From NCBI GenBank assembly GCA_964462635.1, contig CAYWYJ010000006.1:1-61159 (forward strand): DNA of 61,159 nucleotides, in the 5' to 3' direction. Each line of letters begins with the position of its first letter. The stretch's first letter is position 1. The stretch is from JBFMAI01 sp964462635 (lineage in GTDB: Bacteria > Planctomycetota > Phycisphaerae > UBA1845 > Fen-1342). The translations under genes were made by a program, and so were the position numbers. Of the stretch, positions 47,388 to 54,914 are shown one piece after another. Under the pieces are notes generated by a model that saw only the letters and a program-made list of their open reading frames with translations, searched no databases and had not been told where the DNA came from.

Positions 47388-48896
47388 TCACTCCGTCCGC
47401 GGTTGCGGGGCCGCCGGCACGCCGGCCAGCCGTTCGGCTGTCCGCCGAATACCGGACAATAGGCTGTCGAACACGAAATGGTGCAGTGGCACGACCGCGT
47501 ACCAGTAGGCCAAGCCCATCAGGCCGCGCGGCTTGAAACGGGCGGTCTGCGTCAGCCGGCAGTGTGTTCCGCCCAGCAACGGCGTGATGTCAAACTCGAG
47601 CTGGGCGACACCGGGCAGTTTCATTTCCGCGCGCAGCTCCAATCGACGACCCGGCTGGAGGTCGGTCACGCGCCAGAAATCCAGTGCTTCGCCGTGGGCC
47701 AACCGATCGGGATGCCGGCGACCCCGGCGTAATCCCGGTCCGCCGATGAGCCGATCCAAACGGCCGCGCAAGCGCCACAACCAGTCGCCACCGTAGTAAC
47801 CGCGCCGGCCGCCGATGCCACAGACGGCGTCGTAAACGGCAAGGGGTGGTGCTGCGACCTCGGTGCTGCGTTGGTCGGTGAAGACTGTGCCGCCAGCCCA
47901 GTCCGGGTCGCCGGGCAATGGGCCGGCGTCACTCCAGGCCGTCTCCACCTCCCCGCGCGCGGTCTGACCGAGCGCCGCGTCGATCGCCTCCCGAATCGTC
48001 AGTCGCGGCCCCGGCATGAGTCGGACGGCGTCGTCATTCCGGCACACGACGCGGTTCCGCAGCCCCTCCGCCAGCGGCCGCGCGATGTGGCGATCAATCG
48101 GCGTGACAAGGTGGATCCACAGCGAGCTCAGACGCGGCGTCAGCACCGGCACGGGAATGATCAGACGCGGTCGCAGCCCGCGGGCCTTCGCCATCACCTG
48201 CATGAGCTGCCGGTACGTCAGCACCTCCGGCCCGCCAATGTCCAGCGTGCGGCCGACCGTCGCGGGCGTCGTGAGGCACGCCATGAGATAGCGGAGCACG
48301 TCACCAATGGCGATGGGTTGGCACTCGGTATCGACCCACCGCGGTGTGAGCATAATCGGCAGTCGTTCGACCAGGTAACGCAAAATCTCGAACGACGCGG
48401 AGCCGGACCCGATGATCATGGCGGCCCGCAGGACAGTGACAGGCACCGGACCGGCCGCCAAGGCCGCTTCCGTCTCGCGCCGCGAGGTCAAGTGTTCGCT
48501 GAGGTCCGGGCCGGTTTCACCCAGTCCGCCGAGGTAGATGATTCGTTCCAGACCGGACAGTTCGGCGGCGTGCGCGAAACCACGGGCGAGTTGGCGGTCG
48601 CGCTTGCGATAGGCCGGTCCGACGGCCATCATCGAATGCACCAGGTAGTACCCTGCCCCGCAGCCGTGCATGGCTTCGGTCAACAGCGCGACGTTGCCCA
48701 CGTCACCCTCAATCAGGGTGACGCCGGCGTGTGGGGCCCAGGACCGTCCACGCAGCTTCGCCGCGTAGCGGACCAAACACCGTACGCGGTAGCCGGCCGC
48801 CAACAACCGTGGAACCAGTCGCCCACCGACGTAACCGGAGGCGCCGGTCACCAGGACGGGCCGGTCGGGCGCGGTGTCGTCCGCGATCGGCGCCAT
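47388..48896 (-). CDS. SDR epimerase fused to DUF2867 domain
   Basis: A 502-residue two-domain protein. The N-terminal Rossmann domain begins VLVTGASGYVGGRLVPRLLAAGY (NAD(P)-binding GxxGxxG) and has EGDVGN, YYLVHSMM and IYLGGLGE. The C-terminal DUF2867 domain (~325-495) has RSTEVAAPPLAVYDAVCGIGGRRGYYGGDWLWRLRGRLDRLIGG and ends in a lipid-binding-like (SRPBCC) region. Such proteins recur beside photolyase and TIGR01777 genes in light-inducible clusters of many bacteria; their substrate is unknown. It follows the TIGR01777 gene by 3 nt and precedes phrB by 3 nt, so the three form one transcription unit. Confidence 0.9.
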   Translation of the reverse strand: MAPIADDTAPDRPVLVTGASGYVGGRLVPRLLAAGYRVRCLVRYAAKLRGRSWAPHAGVTLIEGDVGNVALLTEAMHGCGAGYYLVHSMMAVGPAYRKRDRQLARGFAHAAELSGLERIIYLGGLGETGPDLSEHLTSRRETEAALAAGPVPVTVLRAAMIIGSGSASFEILRYLVERLPIMLTPRWVDTECQPIAIGDVLRYLMACLTTPATVGRTLDIGGPEVLTYRQLMQVMAKARGLRPRLIIPVPVLTPRLSSLWIHLVTPIDRHIARPLAEGLRNRVVCRNDDAVRLMPGPRLTIREAIDAALGQTARGEVETAWSDAGPLPGDPDWAGGTVFTDQRSTEVAAPPLAVYDAVCGIGGRRGYYGGDWLWRLRGRLDRLIGGPGLRRGRRHPDRLAHGEALDFWRVTDLQPGRRLELRAEMKLPGVAQLEFDITPLLGGTHCRLTQTARFKPRGLMGLAYWYAVVPLHHFVFDSLLSGIRRTAERLAGVPAAPQPRTE

Positions 48897-48899
48897 GGG

Positions 48900-50288
48900 T
48901 CACTCCGTTACTGCCCCGAGCAAGTGCCGCAACGCGTCGTCCAGTTGTGGGTGCCGGAATTGATAGCCCGTCCGCAGCAGGACGCTCGGCACGGCCCGCG
49001 TGCTGCGCAGCAGCGCCTCGTCCGCCATTTGACCGAAAGCGAATCTTGCCGCCCACCCGGGCACGCGCAGCACCGCCGGTCGCCGCAACACCCGCGCCAG
49101 CGTGCGGGTCAGCTCGGCATTCGTGACGGCGTGTGGGGCGACGACATTGACCGGGCCGGTCAGGTGCTTGTCCACGAGTGCGTGGTGGATCGCCCCGATC
49201 GCATCATCGACCGAAATCCAGCTCACGTATTGCCGCCCGCTGCCCACCGGCCCAGCCAGTCCCATCTTGAAGACCGGCAGTAGTCGCGCCAACATCCCGC
49301 CCGCCGGCGAGAGCACCACCCCGAAACGCAAGCCAACCCACCGCATGCCCATGCGACCCGCCGCCGCAGCCTGCGTCTCCCACGCACGGCAAACGGCGGG
49401 CAGGAAACCCCGCACGTTCCACAGCACGTTGTCTTCGCTCAGGGTCTCGTCATCCCGGTCGCCGTAGATGCCCACGGCCGACGCGCACAGAAACGCCCGT
49501 GGCGGCTGCGGCAGCTCCGCCAACGATCGCAAGAGGCACCGCGTGCTTTCGACGCGACTCTGCCGCAGGACGACACGCCGCCGCTGCGTCCAGCGCCCGG
49601 CCGCGATGTTCTCGCCCGCCAAGTGTACGACCGCGTCCAGCCGGTCCACCCGGTCACGATCGAGGACGCCCCGACGGGGGTCCCACTGGGCCTCGTCGGG
49701 CATGGCCGCCGGGCGACGTACCAGCCGCACCACCCGGTGCCCGCCGGTGGTCAACAGGGCACCCAGGGCCCGCCCGATCAATCCGCCGGCGCCGCTCACG
49801 GCCACGACGAGCCGACGGTGGTCGCGATAGGCCGCGTGAAGCCGAAGATCGTCGCGCGTGGTCCGATGCCGATACGTGAACAGGCGTTCCAGGTCGCGTT
49901 TCAAGCCGCGGCCCAGGAACCGGCCGAGCGTGCCGAGCGGCAGCTCGCATTCAATCTCGTCGCGCAGCAGGCACTCGCTGCTCGTGACCGGGACGAACTC
50001 GTGCGTGTGCTCCCAGCGGCGGAACGGCCCCGACACCTGCACATCGCGGAATTGGCGACCCTCGATGTAGTCACGGTGTTCCAGCGTCCAGCGCAGCCAC
50101 AGTGGCCCCACCCGCACGCGGAGCGTCACGCGGTCGCCGTCGCGGATGCCCCCGGTCCGCTCGACGACCTCGACGCGCTGCCACGGCGGCAGCAGCCGCT
50201 CGAAGGCGCCGGCACGCGTGTGCCACGTGAACGCCTCCTCCGCCCGGACGGGCAGCCGCGTCTCCATCGTGAACCGCTGGATGCTCAC
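48900..50288 (-). CDS. TIGR01777-family epimerase fused to N-terminal SRPBCC domain
   Basis: A 462-residue protein. Residues ~1-150 form an SRPBCC/polyketide-cyclase-like fold (TMETRLPVRAEEAFTWHTRAGAFERLLPPW). The rest is a YfcH/TIGR01777 sugar-nucleotide-epimerase-like domain: VVAVSGAGGLIGRALGALL (NAD(P) site), DAVVHLAGENIAAGRW, FLCASAVGIYGDRDDETLSED, LRFGVVLSPAGGML, QYVSWISVDDAIGAIHHAL and VNVVAPHAVTNAELT. Biochemical function is unknown. The domain order and neighbours match light/stress-induced clusters. ATG 50288; its stop lies 3 nt before the SDR start. Confidence 0.9.
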   Translation of the reverse strand: MSIQRFTMETRLPVRAEEAFTWHTRAGAFERLLPPWQRVEVVERTGGIRDGDRVTLRVRVGPLWLRWTLEHRDYIEGRQFRDVQVSGPFRRWEHTHEFVPVTSSECLLRDEIECELPLGTLGRFLGRGLKRDLERLFTYRHRTTRDDLRLHAAYRDHRRLVVAVSGAGGLIGRALGALLTTGGHRVVRLVRRPAAMPDEAQWDPRRGVLDRDRVDRLDAVVHLAGENIAAGRWTQRRRVVLRQSRVESTRCLLRSLAELPQPPRAFLCASAVGIYGDRDDETLSEDNVLWNVRGFLPAVCRAWETQAAAAGRMGMRWVGLRFGVVLSPAGGMLARLLPVFKMGLAGPVGSGRQYVSWISVDDAIGAIHHALVDKHLTGPVNVVAPHAVTNAELTRTLARVLRRPAVLRVPGWAARFAFGQMADEALLRSTRAVPSVLLRTGYQFRHPQLDDALRHLLGAVTE

Positions 50289-50382
50289 GTCGGCCTCCGG
50301 CTCCGGCGGATCGCAGCGTACGCCGCCCGCGCGACCACCGTCAACGCGACGGTCATGTTACACACTGCGGTTATCCGGCGAC

Positions 50383-50415
50383 TCCCCTCCCTTCCAGGGA
50401 GGGGTTGGGGGGAGA
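50383..50415. repeat. Family F hairpin repeat (copy F2)
   Basis: CTCCCCTCCCTTCCAGGGAG followed by GGGTTGGGGGGAG. It lies upstream of the TIGR01777 gene in a 330-bp gap that also holds the hairpin at 50516-50542. Confidence 0.75.
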
Positions 50416-50515
50416 TCGCATTTCTCGGCGGGAACGGTGCGCTCGTTACTCCAGTTTCTGCGTGTCCGCGTTGTGGGGTTGTGCCACCGTCGTCGCCCCC
50501 ACCCCCCTCAACGAG

Positions 50516-50542
50516 CCACCCACGGGCGGGGCCCGTGGGTGG
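50516..50542. repeat. Perfect 12-bp-stem hairpin (CCACCCACGGGC)
   Basis: CCACCCACGGGC, GGG loop, GCCCGTGGGTGG. It lies 77 nt past the DUF378 stop on the minus strand, so it could end that transcript, although no T-run follows. Confidence 0.65.
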
Positions 50543-50618
50543 TCGGAAGGGGCCGAGGCCGGTTACGCACTCGGCGTCGTGGGTGATACGCATCGTGGCT
50601 ACACCCGGCGTTGGGAGG

Positions 50619-50843
50619 TTACGCCACCGCCGGGGTCAGCATCCAACGCCGCTGGATCGCCCGGACCGACGCGGCCTGATACACCGCCGCCAGACCGACC
50701 AGGGCATAGACCACCTTGGCGAGCAGGGCCGTGCTGCCACCCAGCAGCGTCGCCACCAGGTCGAACTCCAGCACGCCCCACAGGCCCCAATTCAATCCGC
50801 CAACCACCAACAGAACCGCTGCAATTACGTCGATCGTCTTCAT
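50619..50843 (-). CDS. DUF378 small membrane protein
   Basis: A 74-residue protein with two membrane helices. VIAAVLLVVGGLNWGLWGVLEFDLVATLLGG is the DUF378 signature, and a second helix is VVYALVGLAAVYQA. The function is unknown; the family is often found in stress-related gene groups. It lies between the fasciclin protein and TIGR01777 genes, with 58 nt to the fasciclin stop. Confidence 0.9.
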   Translation of the reverse strand: MKTIDVIAAVLLVVGGLNWGLWGVLEFDLVATLLGGSTALLAKVVYALVGLAAVYQAASVRAIQRRWMLTPAVA

Positions 50844-50901
50844 GACTTTCTCCTCGTCACATCACGCCGATGGCCTGGATACCGATCGCCATCATCACGT
50901 A

Positions 50902-51840
50902 CTACTGCGGCAGAATGACCTCATCGATCACGTGGATCACACCGTTCGAGGCGTCCAGGTCCGTCTGGAGCAGCCGCGCTCCGTTCACCTTCGCCTGGCC
51001 GCCGGCGGCCACCACCACGATCTCCTGACCGAGCAACGTCTTCGCCTTCCCTGCGGCCAGCGCCTCCGTCGAGTACACCCGGCCGGATACGACGTGGTAC
51101 TTCAGGATGCTGGCGAGCTGGTCCTTGTTCTCCGGCTTGAGCAGGTTTTCCAGCGTGCCGGCCGGCAGCTTGGCGAACGCCTCGTCGGTCGGGGCGAACA
51201 CGGTCAGCGGGCCGCCGTTGGCCAGCGTGTCCGCCAACCCCGCCTTCGTGGCGGCCGTCAGCAGCGTGCTGAACTTCGCCGCGCCCTGGGCGGTCTCGAC
51301 AATGTTCTTGGTGCTGGGCAGGACCACGGCGTCAATCACGTGAATCACGCCGTTGCGCGCGCCCACGTCGGCCTTGACCACCCGGGCGTTGTCCACGCGC
51401 ACCGCGCCGTCCTTGGCCGCGAACTGCAAGCGCTGCCCGTTGAGCGTCGCGGCCCCACTCCGCCCGCTCACGTCCGTGGCGGTCAGTTTGCCGCTCACGA
51501 CGTGGTATTTAAGGATGCCCTGCAAGAGCTCCTTGTTCTCGGGCTTGAGCAGATTGTCCAGCGTGCCCGCCGGCAGAGCGGCGAAAGCCTCGTCCGTCGG
51601 CGCAAACACCGTGAACGGCCCGTCACCCAGCAGAGCGCTCTTCAACCCGGCCGCGTCAATCGCCGCCAGGAGCGTCTTGAACGACCCGGCCGACGCGGCG
51701 ACCTCCAGGATTCCCCCACTCGTCCCGCGGGCCGCCGTGGCCTTCGGCGTGTCGCCACACTGCGCCGCGGCCAAAACCGTGCCAGTCGCCGCCACGATCA
51801 ACCCACACACCCAGTTCAACTTCACATTCACTGCCTTCAT
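50902..51840 (-). CDS. Secreted protein with two fasciclin (FAS1) domains
   Basis: A 312-residue exported protein. The signal peptide (VCGLIVAATGTVLAAAQC) is followed by two FAS1 domains, ~45-175 and ~185-312. Each has the H1/H2 motifs: FTVFAPTDEAFAALPAGTLDNLLKPENKELLQGILKYHVVSG and LTVFAPTDEAFAKLPAGTLENLLKPENKDQLASILKYHVVSG, then NGVIHVIDAVVLP and NGVIHVIDEVILP. FAS1 proteins act in adhesion. In other bacteria they also occur in light or oxidative-stress regulons. The signal could be read as a lipobox around AAQC. Confidence 0.94.
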   Translation of the reverse strand: MKAVNVKLNWVCGLIVAATGTVLAAAQCGDTPKATAARGTSGGILEVAASAGSFKTLLAAIDAAGLKSALLGDGPFTVFAPTDEAFAALPAGTLDNLLKPENKELLQGILKYHVVSGKLTATDVSGRSGAATLNGQRLQFAAKDGAVRVDNARVVKADVGARNGVIHVIDAVVLPSTKNIVETAQGAAKFSTLLTAATKAGLADTLANGGPLTVFAPTDEAFAKLPAGTLENLLKPENKDQLASILKYHVVSGRVYSTEALAAGKAKTLLGQEIVVVAAGGQAKVNGARLLQTDLDASNGVIHVIDEVILPQ

Positions 51841-51922
51841 CTTCGATCTCCAATCCCGCCCGTTTGCCCGACACCTTCACAACCGGACGCGACGCCCACG
51901 CGCCGCGCCACTTCTCGGCCCT

Positions 51923-52579
51923 TCAGGACCGACCCAAGAGCCTCAGAATCTCATTTCGAGCGGCGGCATCTGTTTCGAACGCGCCGCGGGCCGCCGTCGT
52001 CAACGTCGTGCTGCCCGTCTTGCCCACGCCCCGCATCGCCATGCACATGTGCTGCGCCTCGACGACCACCAGGGCGCCGGCGGGTCGCAGGTGCCTCATC
52101 AACGCGTCGGCAACCTGCCCCGTCAGCCGCTCCTGCACCTGCGGTCGCCTGGCGAACACCTCGACGGTCCGCGCCAACTTGGACAGACCGACCACGCGAC
52201 CGCCCGCCGGCCGATACGCCACATGCGCCTGCCCGAAGAACGGCAGCAGGTGGTGCTCGCAAACGCTGAAGAACTCGATGCCCCGCACGATCTCATCGCC
52301 TTCGGTGGCTTCCCTAAACACGGTTCCTAGCGGGGCGGCGGGGTCCTGCCGCAAACCGGCGAAGAGGTCCCGGTACGCACGGGCCACGCGCGCGGGCGTG
52401 ACGAGGAGGCCATCCCGATCCGGGTTCTCGCCGATCGCCAGCAGGATTTCCCGCACCGCCCGCTCAATTCGATCGAGGTCGACGGTGCGTCTGCGGTCCG
52501 GAAACCGGGTAGTTCGTAGCCCGCCGGCTCCGGGAGCGGCTAGCACTAGCGCCTCGGGCACGTACGCTGTCGTCGTCAT
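51923..52579 (-). CDS. folE: GTP cyclohydrolase I
   Basis: A 218-residue enzyme converting GTP to dihydroneopterin triphosphate, the entry step to folate and pterins. Pterin is an antenna cofactor for some photolyases, so its place beside phrB is meaningful. Zinc ligands are in VEFFSVCEHHLLPFFG (Cys, His) and EAQHMCMAMRGVGK (Cys). Other motifs: GQAHVAYRPAGGRVVGLSKLARTVEVFARRPQVQERLT and TLTTAARGAF. ATG 52579 is preferred over the in-frame ATG at 52612 because the promoter at 52623-52651 would start transcription only ~4 nt before the latter, and AAGG precedes the former. It is divergent from the CarH-like regulator. Confidence 0.95.
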   Translation of the reverse strand: MTTTAYVPEALVLAAPGAGGLRTTRFPDRRRTVDLDRIERAVREILLAIGENPDRDGLLVTPARVARAYRDLFAGLRQDPAAPLGTVFREATEGDEIVRGIEFFSVCEHHLLPFFGQAHVAYRPAGGRVVGLSKLARTVEVFARRPQVQERLTGQVADALMRHLRPAGALVVVEAQHMCMAMRGVGKTGSTTLTTAARGAFETDAAARNEILRLLGRS

Positions 52580-52622
52580 GGCATTGACCTTATTTCCGCT
52601 CAACTCGTTCATTTCACTCAGT

Positions 52623-52651
52623 AGTATTTCCCAAGATCACGTGGAAGTCAA
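52623..52651 (-). promoter_or_regulatory. folE promoter
   Basis: Minus strand TTGACT (52646-52651), exactly 17 bp, AATACT (52623-52628). Transcription would begin near 52616. Confidence 0.6.
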
Positions 52652-52715
52652 ATCATGCTATGCGGCAGTATTCTCGTAAAGTTCTTCAACACAGTCGCTT
52701 ACGATATTTCTTCAT

Positions 52716-52754
52716 CGTGCACGTTTTGCACGATTCTGCACGGGACGTTATAAT
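52716..52754 (+). promoter_or_regulatory. Promoter of the CarH-like regulator overlapped by three TGCACG repeats
   Basis: TTGCAC (52726-52731), 17 bp, TATAAT (52749-52754) form a strong promoter; transcription would start near 52761. TGCACG occurs at 52718, 52727 and 52737 in direct orientation. The first is part of an 8-bp palindrome, CGTGCACG (52716-52723). The repeats cover the -35 and the spacer, the position of a repressor site. Autoregulation is inferred. Confidence 0.6.
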
Positions 52755-52850
52755 CGACTAAAACGGTCGGCACAGAGCGAACATGAGCGCACCGGCAGCG
52801 CCGCTCGCATAAATGCCGTAACAAGAGGACTTTAATCCTGGAGCCCCCAC

Positions 52851-53750
52851 ATGAAACCGATCCTATCGCCCAAGGAGCTGGCCGACGCCATCGGCGTCAG
52901 CGAATCCTCGCTCAAACGTTGGGCGGACACTGGAAAGGTTCGCGTGTCCCGAACGGCCGGGGGACACCGTCGCATTCACATCGCCGAAGCGGTTCGCTTC
53001 ATCCGCGAGACGGGTTCGCCCGTCGTCCGACCCGACATCCTCGGACTACCGGACATGGGGACCATCCAGGCCGACCTGACGCGGGGGGACACCCCGGAGG
53101 AGATGCTATTTAACTACCTGAGTGTCGGCGACGCGCCGCGGGCCCGCGGGCTAATCATGTCGCTGTACCTGTCCGGCGACGGTGTCGCGGCTATCGCTGA
53201 CGGGCCAATCCGTAACGCGATGCGGCGTCTGGGGGAACTGTGGGAGCACGACCCCACGGGCATTTTCATCGAGCACCGCGCGACCGACATATGCATCGAG
53301 GCGGTCCGCCAGCTCCGTCTGGCGATTGCGACGAACGACGCCGGGCCGATCGCCATCGGGGGCGCCCTGCCGGGAGACACGTACGCGCTGCCGTCCCTCC
53401 TGGCGGCAACAGTTCTAACTGCCGAGGGCTTCCGCGCCTTCAACCTCGGGCCGCAGACGCCGTTTGACGCACTGGCCACCGCCGCCGAGCAGCAGCGCGT
53501 GCTCCTGGTGTGGATCAGCCTGACCTATGTGCCCAACCCCGCCGAGCTGGAGCGCGGAATCAGCGAGCTGGCCGCCCGGCTTGGGGCGCGGGGCGTGAAG
53601 CTCGCGGTGGGAGGGCAGAAACACGCGACGCTGACCTTGCCGCGCGCCGACAACGTGTTCGTCGGGCACTCTCTGGCGGAACTGGCCGCCTTTGCCCGGG
53701 GCCTGTTGGCGGCCCGCCCCGCGGACAATGGCAAGCCGCCGGCCGAATAG
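52851..53750 (+). CDS. CarH/LitR-like MerR-type regulator with altered B12 site
   Basis: A 299-residue DNA-binding regulator. Residues 1-55 are an excisionase/MerR helix-turn-helix (SPKELADAIGVSESSLKRWADTGKVRVSRTAGGHRRI). Residues ~75-160 form the four-helix cap of CarH, with W131 and E141-H142 (IEHRATD), and residues ~165-285 form a B12-binding Rossmann domain. At the cobalamin motif, where CarH has E-x-H, this reads GDTYALPSLL (D176-T177-Y178), so the lower cobalt ligand His is missing. Downstream GGQKHATL occupies the nucleotide-loop strand. CarH proteins repress photolyase and carotenoid genes in the dark, which fits the divergent folE-phrB cluster. Whether it binds B12 is doubtful. Confidence 0.87.
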   Translation: MKPILSPKELADAIGVSESSLKRWADTGKVRVSRTAGGHRRIHIAEAVRFIRETGSPVVRPDILGLPDMGTIQADLTRGDTPEEMLFNYLSVGDAPRARGLIMSLYLSGDGVAAIADGPIRNAMRRLGELWEHDPTGIFIEHRATDICIEAVRQLRLAIATNDAGPIAIGGALPGDTYALPSLLAATVLTAEGFRAFNLGPQTPFDALATAAEQQRVLLVWISLTYVPNPAELERGISELAARLGARGVKLAVGGQKHATLTLPRADNVFVGHSLAELAAFARGLLAARPADNGKPPAE

Positions 53751-53786
53751 ACAAACGAGGAGACCGCGGGCGGCCCGGTTTTCGCG

Positions 53787-53792
53787 CATAAT
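53787..53792 (+). promoter_or_regulatory. Putative -10 box (CATAAT) upstream of the isomerase gene
   Basis: CATAAT lies 73 nt upstream of the ATG at 53866, without a clear -35. The sequence GCGCATAATGG resembles the GTGATAATGG before the zinc-ribbon gene at 58.2 kb. Confidence 0.3.
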
Positions 53793-53865
53793 GGCGGCGC
53801 CGTTCGTCGCCGAGCGGGCCAACGTGCCGCCGCCCGGGCGACAGCCGAGCGGTCGAGGATCTCAC

Positions 53866-54771
53866 ATGCGGGCGAAGCGTCTTTCACGCCGAACGTTGCT
53901 TTCACGGGGGTTGCAGGTGGCCGGCGGGCTGGCCCTGACGCCGGGACTGCTGGCGGCCGCAAGGCCACAAGAGACCCGACCCGCGCCGCGGTTCCGCGTG
54001 TCGCTGGCGGCGTGGTCCGTGCATCGCATGTTCTTCGCGGGCCGGCTCAAGCAGATCGACATGCCGGAACTGTGCCGCCAGGAGTTCGACATCGGCGGGC
54101 TGGAGCTGGTCAACACGTTTTTCCCCAGTCCGCAGTACTCCTACTGCCGCGAGTTGCAGAAGCGGGCCGCCGATCACGACGTGAAGGTCCTGCTCATCAT
54201 GTGCGACGGCGAAGGCGACCTGTCGCACCCGGACCACGCCGAGCGCCGCCAGGCCGTGCGCAACCACCGCAAGTGGCTCGACGTCGCCGCCGTCCTGGGG
54301 TGTCACTCGATCCGCTGCAACACCGGCCGCGGCGAGCCCGGCGACGCCGACGCGATCAACCGCTGCGCCGAGAGCTTCGCGGAGCTGGTCGAGCTGGCGC
54401 GGCCGGACAACCTGAACGTCCTGATCGAGAACCACGGCGGGCTGTCGTCCGACGCGGACTCCCTGCTGGCCGTCCTTCAGAAAGTGAACGATCCGCGCCT
54501 GGGCACACTGCCGGACTTCGGCAACTTCCCGCCGACGGCTGACCGCTACGAGGCGGTGCGGCGGATGATGCCGCACGCCAAGGCGGTCAGCGCGAAGTGC
54601 CACGAGTTCGACGCGGAGGGGAACGAGAAGCACACCGATTACGCGCGCATGATGCGGATCGTGTTGGACGCGGGTTACCGCGAATGGGTCGGCATCGAAT
54701 ACGAAGGCCCCGACCCCGACGAAATCGTCGGCGTCAAGGCGTGCCAGCGGCTCCTCGCACGGTTCCAGTAA
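53866..54771 (+). CDS. Tat-exported sugar phosphate isomerase/epimerase-like protein
   Basis: A 301-residue xylose-isomerase-like TIM-barrel protein. The N-terminus LSRRTLLSRGLQVAGGLALTPGLLAAARP is a twin-arginine signal (SRRTLL), so it should be exported folded. Barrel strands include RVSLAAWSVHRM, GLELVNTFFPSP, VKVLLIMCDGEGDL, CHSIRCNTGRG, LNVLIENHGG (metal Glu), LGTLPDFGNFP (Asp), AVSAKCHEFD (His) and WVGIEYEGP (Glu), a typical metal-binding set. The substrate is unknown; planctomycetes carry many such exported isomerases. It follows the CarH-like gene by 115 nt. Confidence 0.9.
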   Translation: MRAKRLSRRTLLSRGLQVAGGLALTPGLLAAARPQETRPAPRFRVSLAAWSVHRMFFAGRLKQIDMPELCRQEFDIGGLELVNTFFPSPQYSYCRELQKRAADHDVKVLLIMCDGEGDLSHPDHAERRQAVRNHRKWLDVAAVLGCHSIRCNTGRGEPGDADAINRCAESFAELVELARPDNLNVLIENHGGLSSDADSLLAVLQKVNDPRLGTLPDFGNFPPTADRYEAVRRMMPHAKAVSAKCHEFDAEGNEKHTDYARMMRIVLDAGYREWVGIEYEGPDPDEIVGVKACQRLLARFQ

Positions 54772-54787
54772 GTGGGCGGCACGGCAT

Positions 54788-54825
54788 ACCCCCCTCCCTC
54801 TCAGGGAGGGGTTGGGGGAGGGTCG
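54788..54825. repeat. Family F hairpin repeat (copy F3)
   Basis: ACCCCCCTCCCTCTCAGGGA followed by GGGGTTGGGGGAGGGTCG. It lies between the convergent isomerase and membrane glycosyltransferase genes. Confidence 0.8.
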
Positions 54826-54914
54826 AAGTTCACGCCCGGAATCGACCTACGTTGCGGCGAGCCCATGCCACTTCGGCGAATACAGGCGTACCTTCACCCG
54901 CCAAGCACGCCCGC

